Positions 1-8,285 of a stretch of DNA of 15,092 bases are shown piece by piece. Positions within the stretch are counted from its first letter, which is position 1. The number at the start of each line of letters is the position of its first letter. Made by a program: the position numbers and the translations under genes. Under the pieces are notes generated by a model. That model was not told the origin of the DNA. It worked only from the letters and a program-made list of their open reading frames with translations, and searched no databases. The DNA is from Methanomicrobiales archaeon. Lineage in GTDB: Archaea > Halobacteriota > Methanomicrobia > Methanomicrobiales > Methanomicrobiaceae. Location: NCBI GenBank assembly GCA_012523385.1, contig JAAYIO010000029.1, positions 1 to 15,092 on the forward strand, in the 5' to 3' direction.

Positions 1-36
1 GAATACTATTAGCCCTGGCGGACAACCATTCTCATA

Positions 37-1179
37 ATGAGCGTGTATATGAGACTGACACTACTGGTCTGCATGATCCTGTCCCTTGTTTGCGGGGTTG
101 CTGTGGCCATTCAGCCGCTGGATCTGAGTTGGACAGTCACCATCGATGATGATGCAAAGGTAATGGCCTTCGTTCAATCCCCTGCTACCGCTGGGTTTAC
201 TGCTGCGGGTGCTGGAAAGGACGGCCCTGCAGTATGGTTTGTGGCAAAAAATGGCACGGTCACCGGAGATATGACGGTGTCGGTAAATAATGCCTCTGTT
301 ATCCAATATATTCAGGAGGAAGGAAACACCTATCTGGTCTTTACCGATACCCATGACTTTGCCCGAGTCACCTCCAGCGGGGAAACCCTGTGGACGTGGC
401 ATGTACCTCTTGGTGAAGTATCTTCGGTGGATGCTGTCTCCCAAGGAGGAGTTATTACTGCCGCAAACTACCTGCACGCGACTCTTTATCGTCTGGATGC
501 AGATGGCATTCCTCTCTGGAACAAGACCTATCGGGATACCTCAGGCGCTGGTCTCGGACGCATACAGTCAGTAAAAACAATAGATGGGGGATATATCGTG
601 GCTGGTTATGCCACGCCGGTGATCACCTCCGAAGATGCGGCGGGGCTGGTGATGTGCCTGAATGAGGATGGCAACGTAATCTGGGAAAAACGCTATGGCG
701 AAAAGAATATTGGATATGTGCTACACATCAATCCCCTTCCCTGCGGGGGGTATATCGCCTCTGCACTTACTATGGAAGAAGAGGCAGTCGTCCTCATTCT
801 CAATGAAACCGGCGACGTTGTTCAATTATTTTCCTATCCCAAACGAATGGAACTGATATACAATGCAGATGCGGCCCCCAACGGCGGGTATTATCTGCTG
901 GGCTATGACACTGACCTTGTAAATGGCAAACCGCAGTATCTGGTGATGGGCATATCTTTGGAGGGTGAAAAGCAATGGATACAATTGTTTGGAGACAGCT
1001 TCATCCGAGCATTTATTCCTACCAGTGATGGGTTTGTAGCTGCAGAAGAAAACGGGGAGATATCTTACTTTACCTTTCATGAGGGTGGAAAACAGATGGA
1101 TTTCTCAAGCGCATGGATGCTTATATTTGTTATTCTCGCAGGAATAATCGTTGGATATCATATTTACCGGCAACGCTGA
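37..1179 (+). CDS. Secreted repeat (beta-propeller-like) protein with C-terminal membrane anchor
   Basis: A 380-residue protein with a hydrophobic N-terminal stretch at about residues 6-25, ending in AVA, that reads as a signal peptide. A second hydrophobic span at about 358-375 is followed by a short basic tail (YRQR), so the body should lie outside the cell, anchored by its C-terminus. Between them are repeated units of the type 'G..v..LN.dGnviWek.yg....i.....GGYi.ag' (for example near residues 148-200, 205-240 and 255-300). This resembles the PQQ/WD40-like beta-propeller repeats common in archaeal surface proteins. No catalytic residues are visible, so a binding or structural role is inferred. 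The ATG at 37 is used, but the in-frame ATG at 49 (MRLTLL) would give an equally good signal peptide, and neither has a clear ribosome site. The gene lies at the window edge, so its promoter is not visible. Confidence 0.8.
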   Translation: MSVYMRLTLLVCMILSLVCGVAVAIQPLDLSWTVTIDDDAKVMAFVQSPATAGFTAAGAGKDGPAVWFVAKNGTVTGDMTVSVNNASVIQYIQEEGNTYLVFTDTHDFARVTSSGETLWTWHVPLGEVSSVDAVSQGGVITAANYLHATLYRLDADGIPLWNKTYRDTSGAGLGRIQSVKTIDGGYIVAGYATPVITSEDAAGLVMCLNEDGNVIWEKRYGEKNIGYVLHINPLPCGGYIASALTMEEEAVVLILNETGDVVQLFSYPKRMELIYNADAAPNGGYYLLGYDTDLVNGKPQYLVMGISLEGEKQWIQLFGDSFIRAFIPTSDGFVAAEENGEISYFTFHEGGKQMDFSSAWMLIFVILAGIIVGYHIYRQR

Positions 1180-1184
1180 AATGA

Positions 1185-1206
1185 TTTTTTCCCTCTTCAT
1201 TTTTTT
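1185..1206 (+). terminator. Oligo-T terminator after the repeat protein
   Basis: Two T runs, six T at 1185-1190 and seven T at 1200-1206, lie just after the stop codon at 1179. Oligo-T on the coding strand is the usual archaeal termination signal. There is no hairpin. Confidence 0.55.
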
Positions 1207-1371
1207 ACCCCTCATGCTATTGGCATGCAATATCAGATTATTCCCCGAGAAAGGTTCTGACTTTTATTGGACGGGTGAGTGGTTTCAGCTGGAATTATGG
1301 GGATTCTATCAATTTTCCGGGCTTTTCCTGAATGGTATTAATGAAAGGATATTTAAGGGATAAACGGGTAA

Positions 1372-1384
1372 GTTAAATATATTA
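1372..1384 (+). promoter_or_regulatory. Box A (TATA) promoter of the MCP-cheW operon
   Basis: The stretch GTTAAATATATTA fits the archaeal box A consensus. A start of transcription about 25 nt downstream, near 1402, would leave a leader of roughly 50-60 nt before the MCP start. A second weaker AT-rich candidate (ATATTTAAGG) lies at about 1350-1357. Confidence 0.5.
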
Positions 1385-1460
1385 TCCCATATCTGTATGA
1401 TCCATTGGATATTTGCCCGTTCCAGGTTTCATGCAGGTACACGTGATTTAAGTGATTCCC

Positions 1461-3728
1461 ATGTCAGTACAAATTATTGAAGATGCGCTAAAACGTGCAC
1501 TCGATGGCGACTTTACGGTTTCCCTCAGTGAGGCGACCGTAGATTCAGAAACAGAAAACCTTGCCCGACTCGTTGAGAAGGCCATTGAAAATATGAAGAA
1601 GTCTGCGGAGTATCAGGAGATGCTCCGGGGAGTTGACGAGTTTATTGCAAACTACCCCTATCCTATGGGCATATATAGTGCAGATGGCGCCTGTCTGATG
1701 CTTAATGACCATTACTGTGAGCTCTTCCGCGACTCATACGAAGTACTGATGGGAAAGTCACTCTCTGACTTTGATTTTACTATTCTTGGTGGTGACGACC
1801 TGTCAGCATCCTATGAAACCAAGGAAAAATCAGAGACCGATCTGTTAATAACCTGGGAAGATGGGAGCAAAAACTACCTGAAACTCTACCAGATACCTAT
1901 CTCTGACGGAGAAGGAGGTATCAGCGTGGTCTACAACATCTATCTGGACCAGACTGAACTCATCGGGGAGCAGGAAGACCTTAAAAATTTACAAAGGCGT
2001 GCCGATGCTTTCCTCCAGCAAAACCCGCAGGGAATCTCGGTGTTGGCCTCTGATAAACACCTTCTCGATCTGAATCAGGAGTACCAGAAGATCTGGCGGG
2101 ACAGCTACGACAAACTGATAACAAAGACTTTCCAGAACTTTAATATCAACATCGTCGGCGGTGATGACTTCTACGCCTCGTTTGAGACGAAGAAAAATGC
2201 TGTCACAGATATGGAGGTCGGATGGGATAACGGTGAGAAGTCATACCTGCGTCTCTTCCAGACACCTATTCTCGATGATGACGGTGATATCGACGTTAAC
2301 TACTACATCTACCAGGATATCACCCCTGAACGGTCGCTCTCACTGTTCCTTGACCGTGAGATTAGCCGGCAGGAAGCAAACCTGACACACCTCGCTCATG
2401 GCGACACCAGTGGCTTTGATCTGACGGTGGGCGAAACAGACGAGTATACTGCTGAGGCGGGTATCCGTTTCTCAGATATGAATGCAAGTCTTGCCGCAGC
2501 ACAAAAGGCCATTGCTGATATGGTGGAGGACTTCGTTGGAACCATGAAAGCAATGCAGGGAGGTGATAGTAAGGCGCGGGCACACCCTGAGCAGTTTGAA
2601 GGTGTCTATGCGGTCATCACCAAGGGATTAAATAATGTCCTTGAAACGGTCATGGAACCTCTCAATGAGTCGTATCGTGTGTTGAAGAGGTATGCGGATA
2701 AGGACTTCTCAAAAGGGTTTAGCGATGCTATTCAGGTGGAGGGCGACTTCCTGAAACTGAAGGCCGCCATCAACAATGTGGGCATCAACGTGGGTAGCGC
2801 CCTCAAAGATGTCAAGACTGCCGTTGACAATGTGGACGCAAACATGGCCGATGCCTCCCGCGGTGTTGAGGAGATTGGGAAAGCGATGGAAGATGTGGCA
2901 GTATCAACTCAGAAGTCATCTGAGGCATTCCGTCGCCAGCTTGAAGCAGTCGAGTCCGTTGCACGCGAGATATCCGATCTCTCCGCATCTATCGAGGAGA
3001 TTGCCTCCACATCGCAGGAAGTCATGTCCCAGGCAAACGGTGTCTCCCAGATAGGCAACAAGGCATCAGGGCTTGGCAAAGAAGCCAACACGAAGATGAA
3101 TGCAGTTGAGAAGATCTCACTAGAGAGTGTCACCCAGATTGAGCAGCTCAATAAGAAGATGGCTGAGATCTCAAAGATCGTCAAACTCATCAATAATATC
3201 TCCAGTCAGACGAATCTCCTTGCCCTGAATGCAGCTATTGAGGCTGCACGGGCGGGTGAACACGGCCGTGGTTTTGCGGTGGTGGCAGGTGAGGTGAGAA
3301 ATCTGGCTGCTGAGTCAAAGTCTGCGACTGATTCTATCGAAGAGCTTATTGAAGGCATCCAGCGTGACTCCAATACCACAGCAGTCTCCATGAAATCCGC
3401 CTACAAGGAAATTCAGGCAAGTCTTGAGAGTGTGCATCAGGCCATCGAGGCCTTAAACCAGATTGTCACCGGCGCCCAAGAGGCAGCAGAGGGTGTTCGT
3501 GAGATTGCCCGTGCGACAGATGATCAGGCAAGTGCGACAAACCGGGTGATGGAGAAGATGGAGGAGACGACGACCCTCACCAAGGACAATATGTCCCGCA
3601 TTGATGATGTCGCAGCGGTGACTGAGGAGGTGGCGGCTTCAACGGAAGAGGTTGGCAGCGGTACCTACGAAGTGATGCGGATGACCGAAAAACTCCGGAC
3701 GCTCGTAAGCGTATTCCGGACAGAGTGA
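1461..3728 (+). CDS. Soluble methyl-accepting chemotaxis protein with two PAS domains
   Basis: A 755-residue cytoplasmic chemoreceptor with no transmembrane segment. It has an N-terminal HAMP-like helix pair (about 5-45), two PAS domains (about 60-170 and 180-290), HAMP-like linkers (about 300-450) and the long MCP signalling hairpin (about 455-755). The tip carries the family signature NLLALNAAIEAARAGEHGRG at about 584-603, where CheA and CheW bind. The two PAS domains are recent duplicates: GGDDLSASYETK near 110 matches GGDDFYASFETK near 233. The ligand or cofactor is unknown. Start choice: the frame opens with GTG at 1452, but the ATG at 1461 is preferred because GTGAT at 1452-1456 then serves as a ribosome site. 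No CheR/CheB-docking pentapeptide is seen at the C-terminus. cheW follows 13 bp later in the same probable operon. CheA is not in this window. Confidence 0.93.
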   Translation: MSVQIIEDALKRALDGDFTVSLSEATVDSETENLARLVEKAIENMKKSAEYQEMLRGVDEFIANYPYPMGIYSADGACLMLNDHYCELFRDSYEVLMGKSLSDFDFTILGGDDLSASYETKEKSETDLLITWEDGSKNYLKLYQIPISDGEGGISVVYNIYLDQTELIGEQEDLKNLQRRADAFLQQNPQGISVLASDKHLLDLNQEYQKIWRDSYDKLITKTFQNFNINIVGGDDFYASFETKKNAVTDMEVGWDNGEKSYLRLFQTPILDDDGDIDVNYYIYQDITPERSLSLFLDREISRQEANLTHLAHGDTSGFDLTVGETDEYTAEAGIRFSDMNASLAAAQKAIADMVEDFVGTMKAMQGGDSKARAHPEQFEGVYAVITKGLNNVLETVMEPLNESYRVLKRYADKDFSKGFSDAIQVEGDFLKLKAAINNVGINVGSALKDVKTAVDNVDANMADASRGVEEIGKAMEDVAVSTQKSSEAFRRQLEAVESVAREISDLSASIEEIASTSQEVMSQANGVSQIGNKASGLGKEANTKMNAVEKISLESVTQIEQLNKKMAEISKIVKLINNISSQTNLLALNAAIEAARAGEHGRGFAVVAGEVRNLAAESKSATDSIEELIEGIQRDSNTTAVSMKSAYKEIQASLESVHQAIEALNQIVTGAQEAAEGVREIARATDDQASATNRVMEKMEETTTLTKDNMSRIDDVAAVTEEVAASTEEVGSGTYEVMRMTEKLRTLVSVFRTE

Positions 3729-3741
3729 ATGGGGGCAATGG

Positions 3742-4206
3742 ATGTCAAAGCTCACTGACGTTGTGGAATTTAGGATTGCCGACGGATATTATGCAATTGA
3801 TGTCCAGATCGCCCGGGAGATCGTCGAGATGATGAAAATTACGCCTATTCCCCGGGCACCTGACTACATCACTGGTGTAACCAATCTCAGGGGAGAGGTC
3901 ACCAATATCATCAACCTCAGCAAACTTATTGGTCTTCCTGAGTCGGTTGCATCTGAGACACAGAAGTTCATTGTCCTCATGCCAGAGGTAGCACAGGGAT
4001 CCAATGTTGGCATCATCGTTGATGATGTATGCAGCGTGATGCAGGTGGACGAGAAGGATGTCGAGGCACTGGGAGAGGGTCTCTCCAGTGATGTAACGGA
4101 GTATGTGAAGGGCATCATCAAGATGAAAGATGATCCCTCCTCGAATTCGATGCGTCTTATCATCTGGATTGACATGCAGCGGGTGCTCTCCCAGATTATC
4201 TCCTAA
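3742..4206 (+). CDS. cheW: Chemotaxis adaptor protein CheW
   Basis: A 154-residue protein of normal CheW length that begins almost directly with the fold (VVEFRIADGYYAIDV) and carries the hallmark 'ItGVTNLRGEVtniInL' segment at about residues 42-60. CheW is a scaffold of two small beta-barrels that joins receptors to the CheA kinase in the polar array. The usual Asp of the 'viDL' position is Asn here (INLSKLIG), a modest departure seen directly in the sequence; its effect is unknown. It lies 13 bp after the MCP stop, so the two are almost certainly co-transcribed and this adaptor may be dedicated to that soluble receptor. The start ATG at 3742 is preceded by GGGGGC at about 3731-3736. Confidence 0.93.
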   Translation: MSKLTDVVEFRIADGYYAIDVQIAREIVEMMKITPIPRAPDYITGVTNLRGEVTNIINLSKLIGLPESVASETQKFIVLMPEVAQGSNVGIIVDDVCSVMQVDEKDVEALGEGLSSDVTEYVKGIIKMKDDPSSNSMRLIIWIDMQRVLSQIIS

Positions 4207-4223
4207 ATTTCAGTAAAATCATA

Positions 4224-4252
4224 TTTTTTCATTAAATGCCTTAATGAAAAAG
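4224..4252 (+). terminator. Inverted repeat with T run after cheW
   Basis: TTTTTCATTAA (4225-4235) and TTAATGAAAAA (4241-4251) form a perfect 11-bp inverted repeat around the 5-nt loop ATGCC. Six T at 4224-4229 form the left arm. The element sits 18 nt after the cheW stop and ends just before the next box A, so it may act as terminator, boundary element or regulator site. Function is inferred from position. Confidence 0.5.
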
Positions 4253-4260
4253 ATTTATAG
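4253..4260 (+). promoter_or_regulatory. Box A of the multi-PAS/msrA unit
   Basis: ATTTATAG matches an archaeal TATA element. Transcription would begin near 4282, giving a leader of about 30 nt that contains the strong ribosome site GGAGG at 4300-4304, 8 nt before the ATG at 4313. Confidence 0.55.
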
Positions 4261-4312
4261 CCCAACATACCAAAAATGGCTAATAATTGGGTATTGATCG
4301 GAGGATTTAATA

Positions 4313-7216
4313 ATGACTAAGGAGGGAGCGGGTGGGGAACCCATCTACCAGACTGGGGAATGTACGGGATGTGATTATCTTGCGTCTCGTTCTTTTGTCC
4401 ACGTTTCTTTTCACCGCGAGTTGATCCCGGATGCGGCATTTCTCAAGACGTTTCCCTTTTGTCGCGGCGGAACCCCTCTCATGTTTTCTTTCTGGCTGGA
4501 TGGCCTGGCCTTGGCCCCAGACGACAGAGAGCAGATTGAAGAGGCCTGTGATCTGGTTTGTGAGGGAGAGAAAGGGTATGCCTTCTCAACCACGCCCATT
4601 ATTTTCCAAAGTGAAGGTGAGAAATCAGTTACTTTTGGGGGATATGTTTTGTCTTTTCACAGCATTCCGGGACAATCCCCATCCTTCTGCATCACCCAAC
4701 TTCCCAATTCTGATCTAAAAAGTGCTACTGATGGAAAGGCACCTGACTGGTCATGCCTGGATTCCATGAATGAGGCAGTCATTGTCCTTTCCCCGGATGC
4801 CCGGGTGCACTGGGCAAACCGTGTGGGTAGAGAGGAACTCTCGTCGGCAGGTATGCGGCAGGGTGCTCCTGTGTATGCCTTCTGGAAACGGGTATTATGG
4901 GAGGATGATACATGCCCCCTCTCGGATTTCATTCCTGCTTCTCTGAAAAAGGCTTCTGCAAATATCATTGTGGAGGACACTCTGGGACGGTTCTGGCGAA
5001 TTCGGACTGGTCTTCTGGGAAATCCAGGGGATTCGTTCACGGGGTATATCCAAACGGCAGTTGAAATGACGGAATGTGTTGCCCAGAGTCGAAAGTTAAA
5101 TGACATCCAGCATACGTTTGCGGCATTCATGGAGAACTTTCCCTCTGCTGCCGGTGTGCTGGACCTCGACGGTGTGGTTCAGTACTGTAATACTCAGATG
5201 GATGAGCTCTTCTGCAGAAGCAGATTTGCAGATGGGCAGGGGAATTATATATTTCCGGCGGATATGGTGCAGGATATTACTACCCTTTTTCCCGAGGTGT
5301 TAAAGAAAGGATGCCTTTCGATTGAACGCAGGCATACAGAATCTGAGAAGCATGACCAGATATTACAGTTTATCTTTTTCGCTATTCCCCGCTCAGGCTC
5401 CCCTCCTCTCATCGGTGTTATTGTCATTGATCAGACAGAAGAGCAAGAAAATGAAAAAGAACTTGCAGCGCTGGGTCTCGCACTCTCTGAGGTACAGAAG
5501 GTAGCACGTCTGGGAAGTTGGGATTACAACAATGATACCGGCAGTATCACCTTCCGCGGCCGCTCCCCTGAGAACTTTTCGCTCTTGAAAGAACCGGTAT
5601 CTATGCCTTTGGAGGCATTTATTCGTTCTCTCGCACCGCAGGATGCCGCACCCGTGCGACGGGCCGTATCAGAGTATTCTGCCGATGTCCTGCATGAACT
5701 GGCAATATCCCTGAATACTCCTGATGATGAAATCTGTGGAGTATTCCGGGCATCTAAACGTAGAGATGGTATCAGAGGTACGGTTGGCACCATTCAGGAT
5801 ATCGCGATTAAGGTGAATCTTGAGGAGATTCAGGCTCAGAGTGAGGAGCAGTTCCGGTTATACTTCAACAATAAGGTGTCCGGTGCGATGATCATCGAAC
5901 CGCTTTATAATAGTGAAGGCGATTTTTTCAGTTTCCGGTATCTGGCAGTGAATCCGTCACTTTGCACGACATTGGGGGTTGAAGAGTGCACGTTCATCGG
6001 AAAGACTGTCCATGATATCTTCCCGGATGATGCCCTGAAATGGGTTTCTCTCTTTTATGATGCCGTCATGGAGGGTAGTTCATATGTCCGGGACTGGACT
6101 CATTCTCAGTCCGGAAAAATCTACACCGGGCACGTGGTTCCCCTCGGGCTTTCGCGGAGGTCGTATGGCTGCTCGTTTTTTGATCTCTCTCATGAATCCG
6201 AGACGCTCCGGGTACTGCATGAAAACGATGAATTCCTCAAGATCATCTTCCCGGTAACCATTGAGGGCATTCTCGTCATCGATGCAGATACTCACATAAT
6301 TATGGATGTAAATGCGACGGCATGCGACCTCATCGGGGCAGAAAGGGATGAGCTCGTTGGCCGTCCCTGCCGGGATATCATCTGTCCGGCGAAAGATGGG
6401 CTCTGCCCCGTGACTGATCTGGGGGAAACGGTGCATGAGTCTGAACGGATCCTTCTGACGGCACATGGTGACCGAATCCCGGTTTTAAAGTCTGTGAGAG
6501 AGGTCGTGTATCTGGGCAGAAGATGCCTCATTGAGATGATCGTTGACCTCAGGAAGATAAAAGCGGCAGAACAGGCACTCAATGTCGCTGAACAACGCTG
6601 CCGGATGATTTTTGAGACATCACCAGATGGAATCCTCATAACGGATAAGACGCACATCACTGAGGTAAATTCTGCGTTTGCAACAGCACTTGGTTATCTC
6701 CCGGAAGAAATGAAAGGACATTCGGTTCAGGATTTTGCTTTGGAATTTCAGGAAGACGGCGTAAGTTCATCTCACAGAAGGGATGATACCCTAAAGGATA
6801 TTCTTAGTGGCAAACGAATAAGCATGAAGTGGGATGCCATTTCCCGCGATGGTCAGACGGTCCGTTTTGATATACGAGGGGCACTTTTAAGCTACCTTGG
6901 GCAGGAGATGGTAGTGCTTATCGGCCGTGATGTCACCGAGCTCCTTAACCTGAAACAACGTGAGCGGGAGGCAATGGATCAGATTGAGGAGAACCTTACA
7001 AATCTTGCCACGTTAAATGACCATATTAGAAACCCACTGATGATCATCAGCGCCTACACCGAGATGGACGCAACTGAGCATGCTGAAGTCGTGATGGAAC
7101 AAATAAAGGAGATTGATGGTATCATCAACCGGCTGGACCGGGGATTTCTGGAATCAGAAAAGATTCGGGAATTTCTGCGTAAACATCACGATTTGGGCAT
7201 CAATTCCCGCAATTGA
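4313..7216 (+). CDS. Multi-PAS sensor protein with H-box-like dimerisation end and no ATPase domain
   Basis: A soluble 967-residue sensor with no transmembrane helix. After a Cys-containing N-terminal region (about 1-135, with CTGC at 17-20) come about six PAS-type modules at roughly 148-255, 265-375, 385-500, 510-628, 635-745 and 755-878. The fifth carries a Cys cluster (C686, then CPAKDGLCPVTDLG from 691) that could bind a metal cluster or sense redox state. The last ~85 residues form a helical segment with NDHIRNPL at 902-909. This resembles the phosphoacceptor H-box of histidine kinases (His904), but the protein stops at residue 967, so the HATPase_c domain is absent. It may act as a phosphorylation partner or pure dimer switch for another kinase; this is inference. 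Start fixed by GGAGG at 4300-4304. msrA follows within 30 bp, so co-transcription is likely. Confidence 0.88.
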   Translation: MTKEGAGGEPIYQTGECTGCDYLASRSFVHVSFHRELIPDAAFLKTFPFCRGGTPLMFSFWLDGLALAPDDREQIEEACDLVCEGEKGYAFSTTPIIFQSEGEKSVTFGGYVLSFHSIPGQSPSFCITQLPNSDLKSATDGKAPDWSCLDSMNEAVIVLSPDARVHWANRVGREELSSAGMRQGAPVYAFWKRVLWEDDTCPLSDFIPASLKKASANIIVEDTLGRFWRIRTGLLGNPGDSFTGYIQTAVEMTECVAQSRKLNDIQHTFAAFMENFPSAAGVLDLDGVVQYCNTQMDELFCRSRFADGQGNYIFPADMVQDITTLFPEVLKKGCLSIERRHTESEKHDQILQFIFFAIPRSGSPPLIGVIVIDQTEEQENEKELAALGLALSEVQKVARLGSWDYNNDTGSITFRGRSPENFSLLKEPVSMPLEAFIRSLAPQDAAPVRRAVSEYSADVLHELAISLNTPDDEICGVFRASKRRDGIRGTVGTIQDIAIKVNLEEIQAQSEEQFRLYFNNKVSGAMIIEPLYNSEGDFFSFRYLAVNPSLCTTLGVEECTFIGKTVHDIFPDDALKWVSLFYDAVMEGSSYVRDWTHSQSGKIYTGHVVPLGLSRRSYGCSFFDLSHESETLRVLHENDEFLKIIFPVTIEGILVIDADTHIIMDVNATACDLIGAERDELVGRPCRDIICPAKDGLCPVTDLGETVHESERILLTAHGDRIPVLKSVREVVYLGRRCLIEMIVDLRKIKAAEQALNVAEQRCRMIFETSPDGILITDKTHITEVNSAFATALGYLPEEMKGHSVQDFALEFQEDGVSSSHRRDDTLKDILSGKRISMKWDAISRDGQTVRFDIRGALLSYLGQEMVVLIGRDVTELLNLKQREREAMDQIEENLTNLATLNDHIRNPLMIISAYTEMDATEHAEVVMEQIKEIDGIINRLDRGFLESEKIREFLRKHHDLGINSRN

Positions 7217-7245
7217 CTGAAGGCTCTCTGATTGCACCATTTTCT

Positions 7246-7782
7246 ATGACAAAAAATCCTATCGTACAACACATGCAGGTACCAAACGAAGAGAAAGAGA
7301 CTGGGGTATGCCAGATAATTCTTGCAGGCGGTTGTTTCTGGGGTATTGAGGCAGGGTTTTACAGGATACCCGGCATCCTAACTACGGTTGTTGGGTATAC
7401 TGGAGGAATTGAGGAAGATCCGGATTATACGCAGGTCAGCACCGGGAAAACCGGGCATGTGGAAGCGGTTTGCATTGCCTATGACCCGGCTGTTATCACC
7501 CTGCCCGCTATTCTTAGCCGTTTTTTTAGTCTGTTTGACTCTACCGCAGAAGAGGTGACGGTTGGATTTGATGGTTCTCAGTATCGGTCAGCGATCTTTT
7601 GTTGTACCAAAGAGGATTGTCTGACGGTCCAGGCATTCATCCAGGAAATTGAAGCATCTGGGGAGTATGATAATCACATTCTGACTGCTGTGCTACCCGC
7701 AGGCACATTTTGGCCCGCTGAGGATTATCACCAACAGTATTACGAAAAAATAAGGGCACGGTATCAAAAGCCCCTGTTCTAA
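7246..7782 (+). CDS. msrA: Peptide-methionine (S)-S-oxide reductase MsrA
   Basis: MsrA repairs oxidised proteins by reducing the S epimer of methionine sulfoxide in the cytoplasm. From the ATG at 7246 the protein has 178 residues, with the catalytic GCFWG at 29-33 (nucleophile Cys30) and the family blocks VVGYTGG (48-54), TGHVEAV (69-75), QYRSAIF (112-118) and EDYHQQYY (159-166). It has no Cys in its C-terminal tail, so the resolving-Cys arrangement known from longer MsrA proteins is missing. Other Cys lie at 22, 76, 119, 120 and 125. The usual 'HDPT...NRQG' block is changed to 'FDST...VTVG'. The start is uncertain: the frame extends back to a TTG at 7213 that overlaps the preceding stop, and an ATG at 7273 is also possible; none has a clear ribosome site. 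Probably co-transcribed with the PAS sensor. Confidence 0.9.
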   Translation: MTKNPIVQHMQVPNEEKETGVCQIILAGGCFWGIEAGFYRIPGILTTVVGYTGGIEEDPDYTQVSTGKTGHVEAVCIAYDPAVITLPAILSRFFSLFDSTAEEVTVGFDGSQYRSAIFCCTKEDCLTVQAFIQEIEASGEYDNHILTAVLPAGTFWPAEDYHQQYYEKIRARYQKPLF

Positions 7783-8285
7783 GAAATTAGAATTCTTATC
7801 ATTCTTGCTTTTTTTTTAAATGCTTCACTATTAACAATTTATAGTGCACGCCGAGTAGGATATTCCCTCTGGGGCGGCAGGTTTTTTTTTTAAAAAGAGT
7901 CTGATGGTTGCTAGGGGTGACGAAAAATTATTATCCCAGTGCGGTATGTTGCTGATAATCCCCCGAGATGTGAAGACAATGGCCATTTCTATACAAAAAT
8001 TCGTTGATATTCCCCTTGATTTCATCCTATCATATGACAGACGCAGATGTAGTTTTTTAAAAATCTCGGGTCTTCCAGGAGGAACTCGAGAACTCTCTTC
8101 TCTGGATGATCGATGATGACCGGGGAAAGAAATTTTGTTCATTCTTGTGGGTTATACCACAGAAGGGGTCATCTTTGAAACCATCACCCCTGGTTCCGCT
8201 TTCTATTTTAACTGAGAAAAGAATCTGATCATATTCTATACTGAATTTAGTCTCAAGAAATGGGTGCGTCGAACCCCTCCAGTCA
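7783..8285. other. 503-bp intergenic stretch with no convincing gene
   Basis: AT-rich DNA between msrA and the methyltransferase. It holds the T9 run (7809-7817), a TTTATA box at 7838-7843, a T10 run at 7882-7891, and a 6-bp inverted repeat AGGGGT/ACCCCT (8164-8169 and 8186-8191). Open frames of 70 codons (+, from 7904) and 103 codons (-, from 8142) exist. Neither has a ribosome site, a recognisable motif or a composition that persuades me. It could hold a small RNA or be decayed sequence. Confidence 0.5.
7809..7817 (+). terminator. T9 terminator after msrA
   Basis: A run of nine T begins 27 nt after the msrA stop, typical of archaeal oligo-T termination. No hairpin is visible. Confidence 0.6.

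Noticed and set aside
1181..1363. Open frame of about 60 codons with a hydrophobic start after the first gene
   Set aside because: It begins inside the oligo-T terminator, has no ribosome site and its hydrophobic start is simply translated T-rich DNA.
7904..8116. 70-codon plus-strand frame, and a TGATG that might be a C box of a C/D guide RNA
   Set aside because: The frame lacks a ribosome site and any pattern; the C box is imperfect and no well placed D box could be assigned.
7831..8142. 103-codon minus-strand frame
   Set aside because: No ribosome site, no motif, and its Lys/Phe runs come from the T10/A tracts of a spacer.
8255..8285. Minus-strand GGGGTTCGACGCACCC resembling a tRNA T arm
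   Set aside because: The flanking bases do not form a 5-bp T stem, and no acceptor, D or anticodon arm is found nearby.
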